DNA of 64,000 nt. Origin: Vigna angularis (Eukaryota; Streptophyta; Magnoliopsida; Fabales; Fabaceae). The number at the start of each line of letters is the position of its first letter. The first letter of the stretch is position 1. A program made the translations under genes and the position numbers. Below are positions 56,237 through 64,000 of the stretch, one piece after another. The notes under the pieces are model-generated. The model was not told where the DNA came from and did not search any database. It was given only the letters and a program-made list of their open reading frames with translations. The stretch is from the NCBI RefSeq assembly GCF_016808095.1, contig NC_068977.1:11592479-11656478 (forward strand), written 5' to 3'.

Positions 56237-57600
56237 GAATTATCAAAACCAAGGAAGTTTATGTGGTGTCTTGACAATGGATGTTCAAAACACATGACTG
56301 GAGACAAGAAGAAATTTACAAACTTTTGGAAAAAGGAACGAAAACAAAAAAGGAAAAATCCTTTGAATATGAGATATTGGAAGTGAAGATACCTTGATGA
56401 TCAAAGACGTGTTGTATTCAAAACGATTAAAGCATAATCTAATCAGCATAAGTCAACTATGCGATAAAGGATTCAAGATAGAACCTAAGAACATTAAGGA
56501 AGCTTTTCAAGATGAACAATGGTGTATAATAATGCAAGAAGAACTAAACCAGTTTGAAAGAAATCAAGTTTGGGAATTGATTCTTGGGAAAGACACTCAT
56601 CAAGTAATTGGAACCAAATTGGCATTCAGAAACAAACTGGATGAAAATTGAAATATAACCAAGAACAAAGTTAGGCTTGTAGCATAAGGATATAGTCAAG
56701 AAGAAGGTATAGATTATGATAAAAGATATGCTCCAGTTGCTAGGGTGAATTTGAAATGTCTATGATGGGAGAACTAACATTCTTCCTCGGTCTTCAAATT
56801 AAGAAAATGAAAGAAGGTATGTTCATTTCTCAATCCAAATATTGTAGAGAAATTCTTAAAAAGTTTGAAATGGACAAAGCAAAGGAAGCATCTACACCTA
56901 TGGAAACCTCTTGCTATCTTGACAAAGATGAATAAGGTAAACAGGTAAATCAAACTAAATATAGATGCATGATCAGTTCATTGTTATATCTTACAACTAG
57001 TAGACCGAATAGTATGCAAAGTGTTTGTGTATATGCTAGGTATCAATCTAGTCCTAGAGAATCTAACCTTACCGTAGTCAAGTATATTGAAATATCTTAA
57101 GGGAACTGTATCCTTTGGTTTATGGTATCCATCATAAATGAAACCTAGTCTTGTAGGTTTTTTAGATCCTGATTATGGAGGTTGTAAGATAGAGAGAAAA
57201 AGCACTAGTGAAACATGTCATCTTCTAGGTAGTTCCTTAGTATCTTGGCATTCTAAGAAACAAGCATGTGTAGCCCTATCAACCATTGATACTGAATACA
57301 TTGTTGTTGGAAATTGTTGTGCACAAATTTTATGGATCATATACCACTTAAGTGTGATAGTACAAGTGCAATCAATCTTACAAAGAATCCCATAATGCAC
57401 TCTAGAACCAAGCATATAGAGATTCAACATCATTTCCTTAGAGATCGTGTGCACAAAGGAGATTATGAGATAAAATACATAGACACAAAACATCATTACT
57501 TGATATTTTCACTAAAACATTGCATAAAGATAGATTTTTTGAGCTTAGAAGAGATTTGGGAATGTTTAAAATTTCTTACAGTTGATTTTGAGCAATTTTA
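56237..57600 (+). pseudogene. Pol remnant of the old F1 copy with two precise internal deletions
   Basis: It starts as protease (ELSKPRKFMWC, then LDNGCSKHMTGD with the DSG serine changed to asparagine) and runs to CDKGFK near 56477, where it jumps directly to IEPKNIKEAFQDEQWC, skipping the entire integrase. It continues to YAPVAR near 56744 and jumps to the sequence corresponding to GEFEMSMMGELTFFLGLQIK, skipping the RT catalytic core. RNase H follows (LVGFLDPDYGGCKI, LGSSLVSWHSKKQACV, NPIMHSRTKHIEIQHHFL), with a further deletion of about 36 bp near 57335. There are several stops and frame changes. Both large junctions fit GT-AG borders in the young copy. Confidence 0.82.
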
Positions 57601-57624
57601 AGTGTTTTTCGTAAATCACCGTTC

Positions 57625-58198
57625 AATAGTCGATTTCCTCATTGCAATAATCGATTTCCTCATTGCAATAATCAATTATTTCTTACAATAATCAATTATG
57701 ACTGATCAATTATCATTAATAATTGATTATTTGCAATTTTTGGGTTTTATCTTTAGCAACAATAATTGATTTCCTTGCTTCATTAATCGATTATTTATGC
57801 CATTTGACCATTAGAAACCCAATCTAACCGTTGGCAACGGTTATAAACATCTCTTTTACCCCATTTTGACCCTTGGCACTCATTTCCTATATATAGGACC
57901 CTTGTTTGCTCGTCCTATTCACCATTTTTCAGCTCATTTCATTCTTTATGTGCAAATCAAAATAAACTTTGCTCAAAAAAATTTCCAAATTTGTTTGTCG
58001 ATCTGATTTCTTGTTTCCAGTTCAGTATATTCCCTTTTTTTTCACATAAATTTCTTGATCGATATGGTTGAACCTTCAAGGCATAAACTATAAGACTCTA
58101 GGAAAATGTTGTCATTAGGGAATAATGTGGTTATGAAACTTGGACCTTGTTGTTTAACAATTGATGGTTGATAATTAGAAGTTTTCTAAAATTCTAAT
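57625..58198 (+). promoter_or_regulatory. AATCGATT array, TATA box and truncated start of the 3' ORF in the old F1 copy
   Basis: Several AATCGATT-related words (AATCGATTTCC, AATCAATTATT, AATCGATTATT) lie at 57625-57800, TATATATA at 57888-57895 and ATG at 58064 (MVEPSRHKL then a stop), 176 bp after the TATA box. The reading frame is cut by stops and then by the F2 LTR. Confidence 0.6.
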
Positions 58199-59615
58199 TG
58201 TTAAAACAGAAGTTCTTAGTTTCTCACACCAAGAAGGGGGAGTTGAATTGGTGATGTGCGTAAAAATGTTTGATTTCAAAATCTTTTTCGCAAAGTAGGA
58301 TGTCTTGGGACTTTTCTTGAAACACAAGTAAATTTGTATGCAATGAAACAATATGCTTAATCGAATGCAATGACTACTCGACTATATGTAGAAATAGAGA
58401 AGAGAAAATTCAAACACTCTTTTTTATACTGGTTCGGCCAAGCCTACATCCAGTGTCCTTCCAATCAATGTGAGTTAGAAGCCCATGCACTATAAAGATC
58501 CGAGTTTTTACACCAAGGTTTTTACAATGACCTCACGTCAAAATGTAAAACACCTCTTTAACCCACTAATCTAATATAGGCAGTACAAAATAGACACGCA
58601 GCAAGAACAATCATCTTCTGCTGTCAACCCCTTTGAGACACCCTCAAAGTCAAGAACCTAGTTCTTCTTCTTGTATACACCACAGGGAATTCTAGCAACT
58701 CTAAGCTATTGCCAAAGCTTTCCTGATCACGTAGAAAACACCTTTGTGTGCAGTAGGACCAGACGTTTCCGAAACATATCAACCTTGCTACGTAAGAAAC
58801 CTTCAAGACTTCGATCACCACGACCGTTCTTGGTTCTTGGAGCTTTTCTCTCTTATGTAAGATATCACTGAGTTCACTACAAGGATATGAAAGTGTTAAG
58901 ATCAATTCTTCTTCAGAAATCAATTCACACATCAATATATAGAATAACATAAAACATACGCGTTTTAATCGATTTGACTATTAATGTAGTCGAATACATT
59001 TGACTGTTGTAACAGAATAATAATAGTCAAATGCATTAATTAAAACCACATTTAATGTAATCGATTCACAGTAAATGCTTGGTCAACATATATAAAAATA
59101 TGATCGTTGTGACAGTTATGTCAAGCATTTAATCAGTTTTCAAATCAATAACTAATTTAGTCGAATACAAGTTGCATGCAATCGATTAAGTAAGAATACT
59201 TAGCACATTTTTTAAAACTTTTCTTCATAAAATTCATCACAGCACATTTGAAAAGTATTTTTGTAAATATACGAGTTTTAATCAATTTCATCAATAATGT
59301 AATCGACTTAAAACTTGTTCTGCCACATTTCAAAATTCAAACATAAGTGTTTGTGGTTTTTCATTTCTGAAACCTCATGTTATGCATACACAGATAAAGT
59401 CACATTTTAAACACAATGGTATGCTTTGATCAAATAAATATGTTCACAAATATGCTTTACAAATGCAACACAGTAAGCATATAAGCATGTAACATGTAAC
59501 ATAGTACAACCACATGAGTTTTTATTAACTATGTATTGTCATAATCAAAAACACATATATCACTAAGATTATGTGTTCAACTAAATCTGTGTTCCCCCTA
59601 TCAACAATCTGAACA
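58199..59615 (-). repeat. F2 copy 2 3' LTR (complete)
   Basis: On the minus strand it begins TGTTCAGATTGTTG at 59615 and ends CTTCTGTTTTAACA at 58199, so TG...CA. It is about 1.4 kb and homologous to 41929-43159. AATCGATT-like words (AATCGATTTGAC, AATCGATTCAC, AATCGATTAAG) occur at 58965-59300, upstream of the promoter region. Confidence 0.82.
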
Positions 59616-60089
59616 ATCTCCCCCTTTTTTGATGATGCACAACCATGATTAATAAAACCATGTTGTACAGTCATAATGACAGATTATCCTCAATTACAAT
59701 TCTCCCCAATCATATCAAATATTCTCCCCCTTTGGGCATTAGCAAAAATGGTATTGAATATTTAGTAATTGAAACAAAGATAACCAAACATATAGAGATG
59801 CATCAATCAAATAATTAGAATTAATATAATGCTCCCTCTATCACTGATATTCACATGAATTAATTAATTTCTCCCCCTTTGTGGAAACATGTGAACTAAT
59901 CAAACATATACAACACTCCCTTGTCATTATGCATGTTTAAACACTAAATCACATATGCATAATACAGACATATCAGAGTATGTAACATTCAGTATATAAG
60001 AGTATATACAAGCAATGTATCAGAGCGATGTTTAAAAAAATTGTATCAGAGCAATTTGTATTACTTAATATTAAAGAAAATTGATACTT

Positions 60090-61870
60090 CACTAGTAAAA
60101 AAACGGTTTTTTAACTCATACCATACGCTTCGGTTTTGTAAAAACCGAAGGATAAAAAAATGTGGTGGCATTTTCATAGTTATGGTGAAGTTATAGGCCT
60201 CAGTTGTCTGCGGATCGAGTCAATAAGACCGTTCGGCTTCGGTTCTGCTATGAACCGAGGTAGTAACCAAACGTTCCAAGCATTTTTTCCACTAATATGC
60301 CTCAGTTGTCTGGGCACAGAGGTAATAGAACTGTTCGGTTTCGGTTCTGTTATGAACCAAGGCAATAACCGAACGTTTCATGTTCATTTTGTCCACTAAT
60401 ATGCCTCAGTTGTTTGGGGACAAAGGCAATAAGAACATTCGATTTTGGTTCTGCTATGAACCGAGGCAGTAACCGAACGTTCCATGTTCATTTTGTCCAC
60501 TAATATGCCTCGGTTGTTTGGGGACAAAGGCAATAGGATCATTCGGCTTCGATTCTGCTATGAACAGAGGCAGTAACTGAATGTTCCAAGTTCATTTTTT
60601 CCACTAATACAGACTCGGTTGTTTAGGGACAGAGGCAATAGGAGTGTTCAACTTCGGTTCTGCTACGAACAAAGGCAGTAACCGAATGTTCCAAGTTCAT
60701 TTTGTCCACTAATACTGACTCGGTTGTCTTGGGACAGAGGCAATAGAAGTGTCCATCTTCGGTTCTGCTATGAACAGAGGCAGTAACAGAATGTTCCAAG
60801 TTCATTTTGTCCACTAATACTGACTCGGTTGTCTTGGGCCAGAGGCAATAGGACCGTTTGGCTTCGATTTTGCTATGAACAGAGGTAGTAAGCGAACGTT
60901 CCAAGTTCATTTTGTACACTAATATTGCCTCGGTTGTTTGGGGATAGAGGCAATAAGATCGTTTGGCTTCGGTTCTGCTATGAATCGAAGTAGTATGTTT
61001 TGCCAGACATGTTACCTTCTCTGGAACCGAATGTTCCAAGGCATTAATATGCCTCGGTTTAGGCGCGAATCAAAGCCTATAGGACCGTTCGGCCTCGGTC
61101 TTTTACCCAACTGAGGTATTGGCCCCTACATAAGTTCAAATTCATAACACTAAACGCGAATGCATTTTCTCGCGCAATGTTCTTCCTCTTGCCTTCCGCG
61201 CCTCCAAAGAAGTTCCTTTTCTTCTCTCCGTTCTAATTCGTGGCAAAGGAGGTTTGATTGTATTTCCAATCTCTTCTCTCTACCATTTATCTTCTTCCCC
61301 CTTTCTCACTGGTGCTAGGTTGGTAATGCAGAGAGGGGAAACACCACTTTTTCTTCCCTATTGTTGGTTTCTCTCAACAAACCTTATTCAAAGGTTCTAT
61401 TCCTAATCTCTTTTCTCTGCCCTTTTTAAGACTTCTCTCAACAAACTTGCTTCAAGCTTCTTTCTTCTTCCTTTCTCATAGACAACAAACATGGGAGAGG
61501 CGACTACGGTTAAGCGAGGGCGCGACATGGGCATTGCGATGGTGAGGCGAGGAAACGACAAAGGCACTACGATAGCAGCGAAAGAACAATGATGAAACGG
61601 CTAGGGCTCGACGAGGGCAAGCACCGTTCAGCGAGGGCGAGAACTGTTCGGTTCAGTACGAACCGAAGCATAAAGTCTGAAAAAAAATTAAAACACCCTA
61701 CTGCTTCGGTTACCTAAGAACCGAGGAAAAATCTGACCTTTTTTTGCCTCGGTTAAGAACCGAGGCAAAAAACACATACCCTTTTTTGCCTCCCCTATAT
61801 ATGTCTCGGTTGTGGAACCGCTGCCTATAGGTGAAAACAATCGTTCTTGTTTCCCTTTACTACACTAGTG
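60090..61870. mobile_element. Non-autonomous CACTA transposon (1.8 kb) in F2 copy 2
   Basis: The ends are CACTAGTAAAAAAACGG (60090) and, inverted, CACTAGTGTAGTAAAGGGAA (61870). Flanking triplets CTT and GTT differ by one base, so the target duplication is imperfect. The interior is mostly a tandem array of CGGTTCTGCTATGAACCGAGG-type units plus a GC-rich stretch (61490-61640). No transposase or captured gene is recognised. It shares its right end with the CACTA element in the P450 gene. Confidence 0.85.
60198..61045. repeat. About 104-bp tandem repeats in the CACTA element
   Basis: ATGCCTC(A/G)GTTGT recurs at about 60196, 60298, 60402 and 60506 and on through about eight degenerate units to 61045. 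Each unit contains the inverted pair GGTTCTGCTATGAACC and GTAACCGAACGTTCC. Such arrays are typical transposase-binding regions of CACTA elements; the open frames through them are artefacts. Confidence 0.9.
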
Positions 61871-62490
61871 GTTGTTATATTAGCAAATTAGTTTAATCAC
61901 TTATTATCTCAAAACATATTCACAGCGGATTTATAACAAAGATATAAGTTGAATAAACAATCAACAGAAGGTAAGACAAGGTTTAAAGGTATAAGATATC
62001 AGTAGTTTGGAATCTTCAAACTGAATGTCGAAACCCAATCGATTAAAGGTCCATCTGAATCGATTTCGTGTTGAAGCATATTGTAGATTTTCCATTCTTT
62101 CTCAGTCAGCCAACAATGTTCCTGCATAACCATTCAACTTCAACTAGATCAAGCATTTTAGTATTAATGCAGTACAGTAAACAATACAATTTATGTATGA
62201 ATATGCAATGATGTGAATATAACAATAAAATCTGTCAAATTGCATACATACACATTTGTGTTAATTGATTAAAACTATCAGTTTTATACAATCAATTACA
62301 GATATAATCATCCAAACACAAATTGATTTAAACTGAAATAGTCTTCCATTTCATTCATATAATAAGAATTTATTACAATTGAAAAAAAATGTGGCATATA
62401 ATGCCGTCAACCGAAACAAAAGAAAATATCAAACCAAAACAGATACAGAACAGAGATATAAAATGAACTCCATAATAAAATTCTAAGGCC

Positions 62491-63613
62491 CTATTCTGAT
62501 TTAGACATTTCCATCAAATTCTCTTCATTGGATACGTCATCCTCATCTATTGATTCCTCTGTTGATGTGGAGCTATCCACATAATTCTTAATGATTTCAT
62601 CCATTTTCTTCTCCATATGCATTATAGATTTCTTCATTTTACTAGTCTTCTTAGAAGTTTTCTCAAATATGTTTATCACAAATATCTCAAACTCAGATTT
62701 GGGAGATAAGGAGATTGGTTCACTATCAGAATCAGATACCTCATCTTTGTCTTTGGTTTGAGTTTGTTCATCACTGAACACATCCCATGGTCGTCTTCTT
62801 CAAACCAATACATGTTAATGTTGCCTTTCCAATTTCATTGGTTCTGTTATATATGACCTTGGTCTCACTAGTAAGAACTACTTGAATAAGTTTCAGAATT
62901 TTACTAACGAACACACCATAGGGTAGGTTGAGACAGTCGTTTATACCTATATCAATCATATGTTTCTTGAATACAGGTACCCAATTTGTTGGTATTCTGA
63001 ATTGAATTGCATTCAACAAATACAGATCTTCTGATGTTAGCTTGTCATAGTGAAATCTTCCAGGTACCAGTACCCATTCTAGGATGTATGCAATCATCTT
63101 TTCTTCTTTATTCAATCCCCTATGCAGAAAACCTTTTTCTTTCTTGTATCTTCTAGGATACCTCATGCAATCCTTATACATTTGTCTTTTTTTAGTCCAC
63201 CTATTATGCAGAGAATTAGGTAAAGATGACATGCATCCTTCATCTTTGAGTCCAGCAACCCGAAGCCAAGTATCATTATTGATTATGATGTCCACACCTT
63301 TTACACGTGAATGAATATCACCGTTGATAACTTTGATATTTTTATAGAACACACTAACCAATTTTGGATAGCACTCATCCTTCATCTAAACAAATGTAGA
63401 GAGACCTTGATGAGCCATTTTTTCCGGGAATATAAATCCTTCATTTTTGAACATAGATAATTCAAGTTACTTGTAAGGGACAATTGTTTTGACATTTTTC
63501 CACCCCATGAAACTTTCTATAGCAGCATCGTAACTAATCCATCCTGTACGACTTGCATTTCTTTCAGATGCGGGTACCCTTCTAGTGCGTTTGGACAAAG
63601 AGAATGATGCCAT
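62491..63613 (-). pseudogene. F2 3' ORF, copy 2 (same family as the F1 and MULE ORFs), broken
   Basis: The function is unknown. The start is at 63613 (MASFSLSKRTRRVPASERNA), basic as in the relatives. The core has ECYPKLVSVFYKNIKVINGD, VKGVDIIINNDTWLRVAGLK, a middle with RRYKKEKGFLHRGLNKEEKM, INWVDVF-equivalent TNWVPVFKKHMIDIG and LPYGVFVSKILKLIQVVL. After a frame change near 62772 comes an acidic tail (DEVSDSDSEPISLS), a predicted helix (KKSIMHMEKKMDEIIKNY) and TSTEESIDEDDVSNEENL. In-frame stops near 63465 and 63390 and the frameshift disable it. It is the best-preserved F2 example and the most useful for comparing the family's C-terminal half. Confidence 0.78.
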
Positions 63614-64000
63614 TTTCACAAGACTCACCAGAAAAAACTTACGCAACTTTTAGGGCTTTTCTTAGAGCTATCAACGAAACACAATGATACACAACGATTT
63701 TCTAAACAATTACTTATGAGGGCACGAAGAAGAATCTCACAAAATCAACCCCATTTAAATTTTCAAAAAACATTCAAAGCCCATAACAGAGAGATTTAAT
63801 TGACTTTATTATTATTAGAATCGATTTTGTACATAATAAAGTTTCACTTAAAACAAAGAAACACACATACAGATCATAATCTATTAAAAGTCATACAACT
63901 AATTTTTTCAAACAAACAAGTCAACCATATAGGCATTCATCAATCATGCATATAATCAATCATTCATACATATATTTATGATGCATGAATGCATGAGAAA
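63614..64000 (-). promoter_or_regulatory. Region upstream of the F2 copy 2 3' ORF
   Basis: It contains AATCGATT (63811-63818), weaker AATCxATT words and, nearer the ATG, an AT-rich AATTTAAATGGGG stretch on the minus strand that could serve as a TATA box. It corresponds to 45460-45860 of F2 copy 1. The element continues past the window. Confidence 0.4.

Larger units (their letters stand above)
54575..58198 (+). mobile_element. Old, internally deleted Copia F1 copy on the plus strand, without LTRs
   Basis: It begins in the gag N-terminus (GAGGGTGCTTCTATTAATAG, near 54590) and ends within the 3' ORF start (ATG 58064), where the F2 LTR begins at 58199. Gag, the possible gag/pol intron, protease, part of RT and RNase H, the AATCGATT array and the 3' ORF start follow in F1 order. 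Integrase and the RT core are missing. Many stops and frameshifts make it much older than the 26381-35173 copy. Confidence 0.85.
58199..64000 (-). mobile_element. Copia-like element F2, copy 2 (3' portion), continuing beyond the window
   Basis: On the minus strand: the 3' ORF with its upstream region (64000-62491), spacer, a nested CACTA element (61870-60090), a polypurine tract (complement of ATCTCCCCCTTTTTTG, 59616-59631) and a complete 3' LTR (59615-58199). Gag, any pol and the 5' LTR would lie past 64000. Layout and sequence match copy 1 at 41929-47930. Confidence 0.8.

Noticed and set aside
60160..61039. ORFs on both strands through the CACTA repeats
   Set aside because: They follow the 104-bp repeat units and are not conserved as protein.

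Overview
This is a eukaryotic nuclear window from a flowering plant, most likely a papilionoid legume close to Vigna, Phaseolus or Glycine. The organism is inferred from the RuBisCO small-subunit transit peptide, eL36, GT-AG introns, high AT content and dense nested LTR retrotransposons. No bacterial or viral operon is present. Only three host genes look intact: ribosomal protein eL36 (RPL36, 5245-6626, +), a plant-specific gene of unknown function (38758-39860, -) and a RuBisCO small-subunit gene (RBCS, 52682-53378, -). A cytochrome P450 pseudogene (49030-52031, -) is split by a CACTA transposon.

Layout. 1-3600: LTR and interior remnant of a minus-strand chromovirus-like gypsy element. 3600-8750: low-copy DNA around RPL36. 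8750-26380: long LTRs of one gypsy-like family in both orientations, one of them interrupted at 13578-21876 by an 8.3-kb Mutator-like element (MULE) with about 400-bp inverted repeats and a perfect 10-bp target duplication. 26381-35173: nearly complete Copia element F1 on the minus strand, with gag, pol and an extra ORF after pol. 35174-37630: 5S-like (Cassandra-like) LTR and other repeats. 38758-40646: the unknown gene and its promoter. 41929-47930: Copia family F2, copy 1, with gag and the 3' ORF but no pol. 49030-53655: P450, CACTA and RBCS. 54575-58198: old internally deleted F1 copy on the plus strand. 58199-64000: F2 copy 2, carrying a second CACTA insertion and running off the window.

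The most unusual signal joins several of these elements. One ORF family has a basic N-terminus starting MA, a core resembling the Pfam 'putative plant transposon protein' domain (PF20167, named from memory) and an acidic or helical tail. It occurs after pol in Copia families F1 and F2 and also inside the MULE, a class II DNA transposon. In the MULE and both F1 copies it is preceded by an array of palindromic AATCGATT motifs and then a TATA box 125-190 bp before the start codon; both F2 copies show a weaker form. The same motif recurs in Copia LTRs upstream of their TATA boxes and in the MULE inverted repeats. This suggests a portable promoter-plus-ORF module shared by transposons that move by different chemistry.

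Two further observations concern RNA processing. F1 has a potential 88-89-nt GT-AG intron between gag and pol whose removal would place pol in frame with gag. The old F1 copy lacks two segments, integrase and the RT core, whose borders both fit splice junctions, as if spliced RNA had been reverse-transcribed. All transposon ORFs here carry stops, frameshifts or deletions. Coordinates and homologies come from reading the sequence by eye; no database search was run.
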